Shown: one piece after another, positions 47,383-59,058 of the stretch
How positions within the stretch are numbered: the stretch's first letter is position 1
How the letters are laid out: every line of letters begins with the position of its first letter
Origin: Neonectria sp. B-13
Taxonomy: Eukaryota > Ascomycota > Sordariomycetes > Hypocreales > Nectriaceae
NCBI GenBank assembly: GCA_002682825.1
Contig: NOKP01000001.1
Coordinates: 5,087,296-5,151,295, forward strand
Length of the DNA: 64,000 nt
Direction of reading: 5' to 3'
Notes under the pieces: model-generated
The model's input: only the letters and a program-made list of their open reading frames with translations
The model's database searches: none
Told to the model about the DNA's origin: nothing
Position numbers and translations under genes: made by a program

Positions 47383-49611
47383 TTGGGTTGTGCACAAGCC
47401 CTCACCCACCCATAGCGGCGGCTGACGAAATCGGCCCAATATTTAATCACCGAACATACGTTGGCGCTAGAGCGGCCTCGCCACTCGACTTTTTTAAGGA
47501 TCACTCAGAGACGAGAGCCACCCGGATGCGCTGGCTCCTATTTCCCGAGGCAGTTGGGAAGCCGGCGCACTACTTTATACAGGCATGTGATGGCAGCTGG
47601 TATTTTCCGACTATGTTTATCAATCAAGGCCATTGCGCCTTTGAGGATATTCAGGTTACACCTGAGTCCTGGTTTTACACGACGAGGACACTTTGGAAAC
47701 GACCTTTGATTCGACCGGTTAACATGTACGAGTTGAGGCAACCAGAGCGAGCATAAGAAAGAAGGAGAGCGAGAAACAGTGGAACTGGATTACAGAAAAG
47801 TAATGGGCTTGACGACAAAAAGCCTGGCAAGCTGTTGAAGGCGGCGAACGACCAGCCAACCATTGGGAACGATGGATACAAAGCGGACTTTGTACGAGTA
47901 CAAGGGACAAGGACCAAGGACCGTAACAACGGGTTTGGGAGCTGGTGCCTGCGCCGGGTACCAAGGGCTACTGCGCCGACACCAATGTACCGCATCGCAA
48001 CAAAGCAAAGCAGCCTCATGACCGCCCCTCACAGCCCCGACAACACCGACGTGGAGGAAGGAAAACGGACGGGACCATGGGGGGCAATGGCCCGGGGATT
48101 GTTCGGCGTTTACTTTGATTTTTGTTGCGACTTTGATTCTCGCAGTTTCTTCATGATATCCCAGGAGAGTGGGGCTACGGATTGGAGGGACGGCACGGGG
48201 CGATTACGGCAAAGGACATACAGGAAAGGCTACCGGCAAACGGAAGGGAAGGAAAGGGGAAAGGAAATGGCAAAGGCAACGGAAATGGAAACAGGAAAGC
48301 GAGCTTACGGCCAAAACAGGGCAGATTTCCAGTGCGTTTGTGTGTGTATTCATTGCCCATAGCATTGGGTCAGGGGGGCTGGCTGAGTGGAGGAGCAAGC
48401 AAGCAGACAAGGCCAGGCAAAACACACGCGCACTTGGCGGGAATCATAAAAAGGCGTAAAAAAACCTTACTATTACTACAAAGTACAACCTTACATCGGG
48501 CATTGTTCCATGAAAACCGCGCATGTTTGCCCGCCATCGTGACCTTGGCTGGAATGGCCAATGCGCAATGCGCCAATGTCGGTCAGAATCCGCAAAGGAA
48601 AAGCAAGGTACGTACCAGATGATGCTGCAAGTTCTGCAACCGTGACCGTTTGGGTTTTGCTTTTTTCGCTTCTCTGTTTGCCACCGCCGGGGGTAGGGAC
48701 TTTGCGGGCTTGCAGCTGTGATTCAGCCTCGTTTTCTCCTCTCGGCCCGCGGCGAATAAGCGTCCACGTGGGTCGCCCGTGATGCAGGTGAGGTGAGGAG
48801 AAGCCAAGGATGCCGTGAAAAAACTGTTGGGGAAAGGAAGGGAACCGACGGGCGAAAGGTGCGCGCGTGACACTTCCTAGCATTGTACCATGTATTTCGT
48901 CCACCACGTGCGCCTTTTGGCTGGGTAAACTAGACAAGGCGAGATGAGAAACACGGGGCTGTTTGTTTAGGCTTTTATGATAGGGGGCAGGCAACAATGC
49001 CATTGTAGCGAATCACACCGGGAAGAAGTCAGCGGACGTACGTTTGATTGCCATCACGCGCGGGGAGCTTTGGGAGCCAAGGAGCGACGTAGACGGTAGT
49101 CTTCCTGGTACGTAAAACGAGTCTGAGCGGAAAATGTGGGAATGGCCAGTTCCCATTTAGTATTAAGTGATTGACTTGAAGGCGACGTAATTAAGCTTGG
49201 ATATCTTAAGTCGTTACGTAGGGCGGCCTGCAACCTGTTACCGGAAGAAGAAGAGGGCACCGCAGCTTCTGCTTCCATCGTGCCCTGGTCCTCCCTGCAA
49301 GAAACGATGACGACCGGCAGAGGCCATTGCGCCCAATCAGCGCATCAACAACCTCGCCACGGGGTTGTATCCAACGCAGGGGCGATTATTGCCCGCAAAA
49401 ATGGTTGCCATAATGCGGGGAGGCTCCACGCCAATCCGGCAGGCTGACAGTGACAGCCCATGTTGGAGCAAAACACATTGAGTGGAGAGGCGTGTACATG
49501 ATGACGAGGTACAACGCGGTACAGAAGTGACTTCTAGGAAGAAGACGGCTCTGACTGTCCGTCGTCACCCATTCCCCGGAGGCCGCATCTGCCAACGCCG
49601 TCGTGGGCACC
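47383..49611. other. Intergenic, Reg1-like 3' to CYT-4 3'
   Basis: 2.2 kb between convergent genes. No supported gene. An open frame of 125 codons follows the Reg1 stop (47379-47756) but has no ATG start and is probably 3' UTR. A GGAAAG-type purine-rich imperfect repeat lies at 48240-48300. Confidence 0.45.
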
Positions 49612-52600
49612 TCACGATGATGCAGTTTCATCGTGCCCTAGGTATTTGGTCGCTTTGACGAGGATCGTCTGCGAGTGGACGTTGACGTCGGCGAGCTCAA
49701 CATCAAATTCGTCGCCCAGCTTGACGTCCTTGATAAGCACCAGCGAGCTGATCCCTTCCACGTCCATGACGGCATTGAGGCCGAAGAGATCGAGCCGGCC
49801 CATCAGCCCTTGACGCCATTGCGACTCAACCTTGAAGCGCATCGACCGCGGAGTTGTTTCCTCGAACTTCCACGCACGCACAAGTGCCATGAGAATCCAC
49901 TCGTTGGCACCCCACGACACGACACGTGCCATCTTCTCGCGCATGTACAAGAGCGAGAGTGTGTTATCAAGGCCATCCGATGTGAAGGGGAGGATGCTGT
50001 CCAGATCGTCCAGAGCCGGGTCAACCGGCCGCTTCACCTCTCGTTCATGGGCCAGCGCCGCGTGCACTTGCCAGTGGACAATGAGGTCGGAGAAGCGGCG
50101 CAGGGGGGATGTGGCTTTGGCGTACATGTCCAGGCCGAGCATGAAGTACGGGCCTGGCGTTGACGATAATTGGATGCCCCCGGTGAGGTGGGAAAGCTCC
50201 TGTCGTTGAGCTGCCGTCGCTGGAGTTCCGTTCTTAATAAGCGGATAGATCTCTTTCGTGGCATACTCATAAATCGCCTCGAAGTTGGACGACGATTTGG
50301 CGTCCTTTCGGTACGGGAGGGCGATGCCACGGTCTGAGCACCACCGTGCTGCAATCTCGCCGGCGAGTACCATGGTGTTGGAGACGACGGATGCGCCATT
50401 TGAGGACTCGTAGCCAACCTTGATGTAGGGGTCTGGGGGCAGCACGATGGTGTCGTTTGAGGATCCATCGACGGCTGGCACGTCCTCAAAGGCAACTGTG
50501 ACTGATGGTCCAGGGGCAAAGTAGGGCCACGCCCCCTTGTCTAGTCGTTTCTTCTTCATGGCCTCAGCGAGACGATATAGCGTTAGAAGGTCTTTCTGGC
50601 TGTCGCCATCCAAGTCCTCAGAAGCAATCATCGGCCGGTTGGGCTTCGGTTTAGCCTTTTCTGGAAGTGTGCCAACCGCGAGAGTCTGCTCAGAAACAGG
50701 AGGAGGCGCGGGTTCCTGGCAAAACTTGGAGACATCCTCTGGATCCAGATACGTCACCTTGCGGAGAACGCCGGGCTCGACTTTGTAGTCGAGAAGGTCT
50801 CCCTTTTCATTCACCTTCGCACTGAATGTCAGAGCCGGCCGGCCTGCTGCCAGGGAGTAGCTCTGGACGAGACCATCGGACTTGTAGTCGTTCGAGTCGT
50901 CCATACCAATGTCGGACGGCAACATTGCTTGAAAATGACCTGGGAGGTAGATATTCTCAGGTATCAGCTCCATGAACTTGCACAACTCCGAATTCGGCAG
51001 GATTCCTGACGCGGGATCGGCTGTGTGAACATGAATCCAAAACTCATCTGGCTTCTCCGTCCTTTCTAGGGAAACGCCGTCATCAATGATCATTGTCGAG
51101 GGTGCATCAATACAGAGGACATTGACGTCCGTCCATTCCTTTCTGAATCCCGCCGCAATGTCCGGTCGTCGCGACTCCTCGATTTGAGCCGGAACATCGC
51201 GAATTAGGCCACCGCCACTCTCAATCCTGACTCCTGGGAACCGAACTTTGTATCGGGACGGGATTTCCCATGGCGGTATCATCCCAAGCTCCTGAAGGAA
51301 GGTCCAAGCCGTGCTTTGATCTAGAGGGGCCCCGTCGTATAGCTCCAGAGATCGGAGGATAATGGAGCCGTAGGAATGGTAGCGGGACGAATCTTCAAAG
51401 AGGTCGTAGCTTGCCCACCACTCGAGATAACGAATAATGTCCAAATTTGATCTTGTCCATTCTGCTACCTTCAGCGTGACTCCGGATGTTGGGGCTAGAA
51501 TCCCGTACGGCGTCCAGGAGCGCTTTTCACGACTAGCCTGAACAATTTCCCTGGCCCTCAGGACGAAGTTACCGAGAGCAGATCCCTCAAGTTCTTCAGG
51601 GGAAGGGGTCGTGAGTTGATTGCTCCTCATAGTGGTATAGTCGCGAGCTAGTGCAGAGACCCGGTTGATCATCATCATATCAAAATATGGGAAGACTTCG
51701 AAGAGGTGGTCCCTTCGATGAGCATCTGCAGAGGGACTCAGGGGTCGGAAGATGAATTCGTTCCGGTAGAGGGCGGAGTGAACAGCGTAGAGAGCCGCAG
51801 GTGGGATGCGTGTGCCCTCCTCAACAACAGACTTGGGCAGGAGAATCGCTGCTATCTCAAAGAGGCTAAGATATTTGGTCTTTTTCCCATCCGAGACTAG
51901 AGACCTCGCTTTGTCTAGATTGGTGAGACTGCTTTGGTAGTATTCATCAGCGGATGACACAAACTTGGTCATCTTCTCAATCAGCTCAGCGCCAGCCTCT
52001 CGCGTGGGGCCTCCGTCTTCCCTTCGCAGTGCCAGAATGGTGTCTGGATCGGCATCTTCCGGGAGCTGGAGCAACAATGGGCGGATTTCGGAGGCACTGG
52101 CGAAGTTGGATACTGTGAAGATGGCAGCGAAGCCTAGGCTGACAACCCATTTACCATTACTGGTATAGAAGTGGTGGCGCTCTCCAAAATAGCCAAGATA
52201 GATGCCGAAAACCGGCGTGCGGGAGCCAGGTTGCCTAATGGAATGTCAGACACACCCATAATAGAGAGGGAAAATACGAACCTCATCTCAACTAGGTCAC
52301 CGGGATTCCGCGCAGTGGAACCGACGATGGCAACTTCAACATCCTCGCCGAGGCCGGTATCAGCGGCTTCAGCCATGCCTTCCTTGGAAGACTTAAAATA
52401 ATCGAGCTCTGAGGACCCGGTAGACTGGGGTCTAGTGTTGTTGTTTGTCACTTTCCCGAGAAAGGTGTTGTCGGGAATGAGTTGAGAAATGGGTTTCTTG
52501 TCAGGACCAGGAATCCAGTCTTTTAATTTTTCTCTCATGGGTCGTGTATCTAGAGGGACGACATCTTGAGGTTCTGTAGGAACGGCCTTTGGGATGTTCA

Positions 52601-52825
52601 TTGGGCCAAGAGGGTTCTGTGCTGGACTATTTTGTGTAGCGATAGAGTGTTGCTGTTGAGTTGATCAGTATCAAGGACATATGTCATGGTTGACGTTGAT
52701 GGGAGACTAACTCTTTGCCGGGAATCCAACCGACGAGCAAAAGCCGAGCCGGAGGGCTGCAAGCCATTGCGAACCTGATCAAGACACCTCCAACAAACAT
52801 ACTGACGTCTTGAGGCTGTCAACAT
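49612..52825 (-). CDS. cyt-4: Mitochondrial 3'-5' exoribonuclease CYT-4/Dss1 (RNase II family)
   Basis: Degrades and processes mitochondrial RNA, in yeast with the Suv3 helicase as the mtEXO complex. Exons 52825-52712, 52616-52282 and 52234-49612; 1,023 residues. The Arg-rich N-terminus (MLTASRRQYVCWRCLDQ, ARRLDSRQR) is a mitochondrial presequence. An OB/cold-shock-like region follows (LVEMRQPGSRTPVFGIYLGY). The RNB domain starts near 520 with CIDAPSTMIIDDGVSLE, whose Asp residues fit the metal site, and includes HTADPASG. Near the end KATSPLRRFSDLIVHWQ is the RNase II C-terminal signature, and an S1-like segment closes the protein. Exon 2 starts at 52616; a nearer AG would shift frame. Confidence 0.93.
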
Positions 52826-55155
52826 TTTGGTGATGTCGAGATTTGTTGTAGAATACGCTGGTATCTACCAATCTGAACATCAGGATAAGGCTAGAAAATT
52901 TTAGCCACAACCGCGTTGAGAGGCGACTGGCGTCACGCTGTCACATGACCTGCTGTGGCACCTTCCAGTGCCACTTTAAGATGGGCAAGTTCATTCAAGG
53001 CATCGTTTGTTTCCTGTATTCGTACCTCGTACAATTATGGATTAATTACGACATGACATACAAGAAGAAGAAAAAAACCAAGACTATCATGAGGGATTTC
53101 TTGACCTTCTTTTCTTTTTGCCGGCATCAACAGGTACCATGGCGCATGAGACCGATTCATGCTGAACAGGCAAGCTTCTTCAGATGACAGGAGGTAAACT
53201 TTTTGCCGAATACTAAGGAAGAGAGCAATGATAATTAAAGGGCCGGACTTGGCTCGTGGCTAGAGATGCCTCGTTTCTGATTCCTAGAGACCTAACTAAG
53301 CGCCTGGACTGGAAAAGGGGGGGTGGCCTTTGCCGAGTGAAATGACCGCCAAGAAGCGGGCTTGGAGAGGTTTGATTTGAAGAAGCAGACAAGGCTCCCG
53401 ACAGATCGACATTGCGGTTCCCGCTTCGAAACGGCGGTCACCGAGTCCCGTTGACCAAACGAAACCATAGCGACAGCGGCATTGACGACTCCCGGAGTTC
53501 ATCTCGTTCCGTGTGGAGAGATTACTTAGTTGCAGCCTTCGGCCGACCAAGATGTGAACGGGGTTAGTTGGTGGCGAGACGAGGCGAGGCCAAAAAGTTC
53601 TAGGGTGTTCCCCCGGCCCTGTCGAAGCAGCCACGAATAGCAGCGAAGCCCGGGAGGAGGGAGATCTGGAGGGCGTCAAGCCTCAAGAGGCGGTCTGCCC
53701 GCCGTGATCCATCCATGGGGTTGCAATCGAAAAGCTGTTTCGGCCAGCATTGGATCCGATCGTGGAACGACCCCCCCCCGGCCCCAGCTGCTGCTTAAAC
53801 CCCCGCAATAAAATAGGACGACTGCGCCTCGTTGACGGGGCCAAGCACCCGACTCCTCCGAACCAGGGCCAAGGGGGACAAGAGACAGAGAGACAGACAG
53901 ACGCTGCGGCACCGGGCGGCGAGTATCAGGCTGCGCTACGACTGCGAAGATACAGCCGGGCGACGAGCACTGGAACAGCGACGAGCGACGAGCGACGAGT
54001 GACGGGTGGCGACAAGCCAGGCAGTGCCCAGAAACCAACCAGAGGCACTAATAACCAACACGAGAACCTACTGGCGCCGACTCAATCAATGCCCCCGGAC
54101 CATCCATTCGGCTGCAGACGCTGGCCGCATGCGCTAGACAGATTAGGTGCTGTGCAGACGCAGGAACAATCTCTCGACCCGCCGGCCGATGAGCCGGTTG
54201 ATTCGAAGGGACTCTCTTCACGAAGCTAGAGGGAGCGCCTGAGCCACCAGGAGAGCTGGACCAGGCTGAACCAGCCAGGGGACCGTGCCAGACGATGCCA
54301 CACTGGGCCACACTGGGCAAGAGGCAAAGGCAAAGGCCAGGCTCATCTCCCACCAGTCACCATGGGTGGTCGTTGTATTAATATCGCTTCCAAGCTTCAT
54401 CCCCCAGTACGAGGTGCCCTGGACGCTCATTTGCTGGCAGCCGTCGCCTTTCTGGGCAGCTCGCCCGGTTCATCCTGCGGCCCCCGTGCTCTATGCATGG
54501 TCCCCGTGCCTCCCCCTTTGGCTGCCCGTTTGGGCTTCGAGTCCCTCTCGAGAGGCTTGAACGGCCGAGGCGATTTAAATTGCACACTGCGCAGGATCCA
54601 CAGCTTCCCCTATTCGGCCGCGAACCCTGCGAGTTGCTGGGATGGGTGTCATTGAGTGACAGGCTGCGTGATAGGCTGCGTGATAGCACATCACCAGCCA
54701 TCACCACCAACGGTGGTCGCGGTGGTTCACTTTTCGGGACTCAACCCCTGTCCATCTCGAATTGTGGTACGGTTGTCCGAGGACCTCACGCCCGCGTATC
54801 ATTGTTCCGCCTATTCTTGGGTCTTGGGGCCTTGGGGCCTTGGCTAACTTCGAACCGGCTCTTCGCCAATGCAACAACGCTTGAACGCCCCCCAGTTGGC
54901 CAAGTTGGCAAGCGGCGCGCAACCCGGTCGCCGTAATAATAACATCGCCGTGTCTTGCCTTCAAAGTCCCTCTCTTCTCCCCTCCTCTTCTTCTTTCCTT
55001 TCCCTCCTCACGATCCTGTCAATGTCGAGACTTTGAGAGCACTGCCAACTTCGCTTTCGTCTTCTCGTTTCGTTCATATTCCACTTACCGCTTCACTCTT
55101 TTAGCGGGCATTCGTTTCTCAACTCAACCATCCACCTCACCCTAATCCACTCATC
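52826..55155. promoter_or_regulatory. Divergent intergenic region, CYT-4 / GH17 glucanase
   Basis: 2.3 kb without a supported gene. It contains GACGAGC-type heptamer repeats (53977-54003) and, from 54960 to 55150, a C/T-rich leader typical of a strongly expressed secreted-protein gene. Confidence 0.5.
53977..54003. repeat. GCGACGA heptamer tandem
   Basis: Three near-exact copies of GCGACGA followed by a GTGACGG variant. Confidence 0.75.
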
Positions 55156-57079
55156 ATGAAGGGAGTAGTTGCTGCCGCCGCCGTTGCGGTCATGGCCACC
55201 GGTGCCCAAGCCGCGTACCCTCACCGCCGAGCTCACGATATCTTCCACCGAGGCTACGAGAGCTGCGTCCCGAGCTGCACCACCATCTGGTCCACCATCA
55301 CCGGCTCCGCCACTCGTACGAAACGATGCTCTCACACGTCGCTCCCGGAGCCATCCCGCTGACCCGCTCATAGTTGTTCCCAACCCTCCCCCGGCCACCT
55401 CCAGCGCTGCCGTCGTTACCAGCAGCGCTGCCCCCAAGCCCAAGCCTGAGACCACCCCCAAGGCTGAGGAGGCTCCCAAGGTGACCACCACCCCCAAGGC
55501 GGAGACCACCACACCTGAGGCGGAGACCACCACGCCCGAGGCTACCTCGACTTCCGTCGAGGTTGTTGTCGTTGTCCCTGTTCCCACTCCTGAGGTCCAC
55601 GACTGCCCTACCCCTGGCACTTACACCTTCCCGGCCACCACCGTCACCATCACCGAGTCGACCACTGTTTGCGCCGCCCAGACCACCAAGGTCCCTCAGG
55701 GAACTCACACTCTTGGCGGTGTCACCACCATTGTCGAGACCCAGACCACCGTGACCTGCCCCTACGCCAAGGAGACCGAGGTCAACGGCGTTGTCACCAG
55801 CGTCATTGAGACCACCGTCTACGTTTGCCCCAGCGCCGGCACTTACACCATCGCTCCCCTCACCAAGACCTGCGACGAGGAGACCGTCATTGTTTACCCC
55901 GTCCCGACCAGCTATGCCCCCGGTACCTACACTGCTCCCGAGCAGGTTGTCACCGTCACCGAGACCGGCTACGTCTACGTCTGCCCCTACTCCAGCGAGG
56001 GTCTTGTCTCCACCACCGCCCCGGCCAAGCCTACCAAGGTCTACGAGGCCCCCAAGGCTACGAAGGTTTACGAGGCTCCCAAGGTCTCTTCCAAGGTTAC
56101 CTACGAGGTCCCCAAGGTCTCTTCCAAGGTCGTCTCCGAGGTCCCCAAGGTTTCCTCCGCGGTCGTTTACGAGGTCCCCACGGTCTCTTCCAAGGTCGTC
56201 TCCGAGACCCCCAAGGCCACCCCTAAGGTCACCAAGCCCAAGACTTCCAACAAGTCGTACAACAGCGGCAACCTCAAGGGCGGCAACGACCACTACGGTA
56301 TCACTTACACCCCTTACCAGTCGTCCAACGGTGACTGCAAGAGCCCCAGCGAGGTCAACAGCGACATCGCTTCTCTCAAGCAGAAGGGCTTCAGCATTGT
56401 TCGATCCTACTCCACTGACTGCGATACTCTCACCTCTGTTGGCCCTGCTTGCAAGGAGCACGGTATGGACATGATCATCGGCGTCTTCGTCAAGGGAACC
56501 GGCTGCTCTTACAGCGCCCCCGACATCAAGAAGCAGGTCGACGCCATTGCCAAGTGGGCTCAGTGGGATCTTGTCAAGCTCTTCGTTGTTGGTAACGAGG
56601 CTATCATGAACGGCTACTGCTCTGCCTCTGAGCTCGCCGAGCTCATCACCGTCGTCAAGTCCAAGTGCTCCGGCTACACTGGCCCCTACACCATCGCCGA
56701 GACCCTCAACATCTGGCAGCAGCCCGAGGTCGCCGCCACCATCTGCCCCGTCGTCGATGTCACCGGTGCCAACATCCACCCCTACTTCAACTCCGATGTC
56801 AAGGCCTCCGCCGCCGGTGAGTTCGTCAGCGGTCAGCTCGAGCTCCTCGCCGACGTCTGCTCCGGCAACGAGGTCATCAACCTGGAGTGCGGCTGGCCCA
56901 CCCGCGGTAACTGCAACGGCTCTGCCTGCCCCGGCGAGAAGGAGCAGACCGAGGCCATCACCTCCATCCGTGAGTCTTGCGGTGACAAGACTGTCTTCTT
57001 CTCCTACGAGGATGACATGTGGAAGGAGCCCGGTGACTGTGGCTGCGAGCAGAGCTGGGGTTCCAGCAGCTGCTTCTAA
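55156..57079 (+). CDS. btgE: Secreted GH17 cell-wall beta-glucanase, Scw11/BtgE type
   Basis: Wall-associated glycoside hydrolase acting on beta-1,3-glucan, probably in wall remodelling or cell separation. Exons 55156-55315 and 55374-57079; 621 residues. Signal peptide MKGVVAAAAVAVMATGAQAA. A Thr/Pro/Lys-rich linker (about 60-115) and Cys-containing TYTFPATTVTITE-like repeats (about 130-275) follow, then an 11-residue tandem of EVPKVSSKVVS type (about 285-335). The GH17 catalytic domain begins at YGITYTPYQSS (about 365). Acid/base Glu is in VVGNEAIMNG (about 459), nucleophile Glu in NLECGWPT (about 557). It ends WGSSSCF, with no GPI signal. BtgE is annotated in Aspergillus as a putative beta-glucosidase, but GH17 architecture favours glucanase/transglycosylase. 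Confidence 0.92.
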
Positions 57080-59058
57080 ACCATGACCTCAACACCTCGC
57101 TTCCAGTTACAGCATGCCCTGTGTCCGCATATATCAACCCTCACACATGCTAAGTGTATATGAGCCATCTTCAACCCGCCCGGCCCTGTCAGGCCTTCCT
57201 CTTCCCAGCAGAAGACTCCCTTGCCCAACCTCCGCATACTACGATACCATTCCAACTACAAAACAAATACCTTCGGGCGGAGTCAGAAATCCCGGCGCGC
57301 CAAACGCTCTTCTTTCCCTCATGGTTACCTGAGCGCTTGGGGTGCACTGCTGTCTGCGCGCGTCTCGCAGGTCCAACTGGGAAAGGGGGGCTCGACCGGG
57401 TTGGCCGAGAAGACTTCCGAATAATGTGTTTTGCCTCGGTTGAAACATGATCTTGCTGTTTTGTGTGTTTTCCCTATGTGGTCTTGCGATGTATATCTTG
57501 ACGGTTCTCAAATATTCCCTAGTTCTCGGCGAGAGGGTCTTTTCAAACAAACCCCTCTGGGATGGGATGATCTGCATGTACGCTCTATTGGCCGGGTTGT
57601 CATTTAGCCTCTGCTTCATAAAGCTGTAATTTATTAGTGTCTACTCTCGCAATGAGGTTACTTATACTCTTGGCCCTTTCCTGTCTGTGAAATCATGAAT
57701 GACTCTGTGTCCCTCCTGTGTGTGGTACACTCCCCGAGTCATGTCAATTCCGCTCTTGGCATCAAAAGTCTTGACGTAGTCGTGTGCGTGACTTGTCTTG
57801 TTTCCACCACCCCACGCATTGTAGATCGTTCCTAAGCGCAGTCTCCTCTCGCGTGCTCTCCTCTTCTCTCCACCCCCTCGACTAAGAAAGAAAAAATCCA
57901 TGTCTTAAGTGAAAGCGCAACCCCCCCTTCCATGACGATCAGCGGTGGCGTTGAGACAAACGGAACAAACCAAGGCGCGGCGCGGCGGCATTCGCCCAAT
58001 CGCAAGTAGCCGCGCGTTCTGGCCCAGCCCAGAAACGAGCGCCGAGACACATTTGTCTTAGATTTACCAAGGTTATATGTCTGATCCGTAGTGTCGGGGA
58101 GGCTGAGGGAAGGGGGAAATGGTAAAATGGCGGTGTGGGAGGGAGATAATGAAAGATTATCTTTTCGTGTAATTGTCTTGACTGCAAAGCAGAAAACATC
58201 CGAGACATTGTGAGGCTGGGAGGGAGTAGCAAGTGAGACAGACGGGACGGTATGGGAGACGGAAATAGTTCCTAGTCATGTAAATTGCATGTCCAATTTC
58301 GTCTCATTATTCGGCGTTCAAGTCGGGTCCGAATATCAAGTCCAGTAGTAAATAAAAAAAGGATGTACAAGCCTTCAAACCACCCATCATCACCCAGCAA
58401 TTCTCCTCAAGTGGGGGTTATACCCCAAGCATCCAGATACACCAAGTCCGGAAAACTGAAAAGACCAAATGCCATAAACCCCGTATAGATCCCGGATCGC
58501 CGCCGGGAGATGAATCCCATTTGATATGCAAATACCGTAGCCAGTTGCCATGCCGTTGTATCCAGTCCCCAAGAATGCATGTGTCTTCTGCAGCCAGGAC
58601 AACAGAAAGACGGAAAAAGAAAAGTGCCGCGAAAGAAAAAGCGAAAATTAACTGTGATAAGCCCAAAACCCCTTTTGAGACCGTAGCCGTGTTGTCGCCG
58701 ATTGTAAATTGGCCTTGTAGACAAGTACCAACTTGATCAATGGACGGAGACCAATTAGATGGCTAAGAAATGGGTGTAATGCCTGGGATATGTGCGTTGC
58801 GCGTGTGCGCGCGCCTTTAGGAGCGAAGAGTGACGAGTCGGGTAGAAAGGGAATATGAAATGTGTCGAGGGTTGAGAGAGTTAGCTCCGCTTAGTCCGAA
58901 AGCGCCGTTGTATCCCTTCTCAGCGATACTACGTAGTCGAAAGTGTCAGGTTGTTGTTGTGTATGGGAGGTTGGACTGGTTATGATCCTCAGCACCCCGA
59001 AGTAGAGAGATCCGAGTTCGTGGCCGTGTAGGACAGAAAGAACATGCAGCCGAGTCCT
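57080..59058. other. Intergenic, GH17 3' to WD40-like 3'
   Basis: 2.0 kb between convergent genes; less GC-rich than coding DNA. No supported gene, repeat or RNA gene seen. Confidence 0.45.

Noticed and set aside
47379..47756. 125-codon frame starting at the Reg1-like stop codon
   Set aside because: Begins with GTG overlapping the stop and lies in the probable 3' UTR. No motif.
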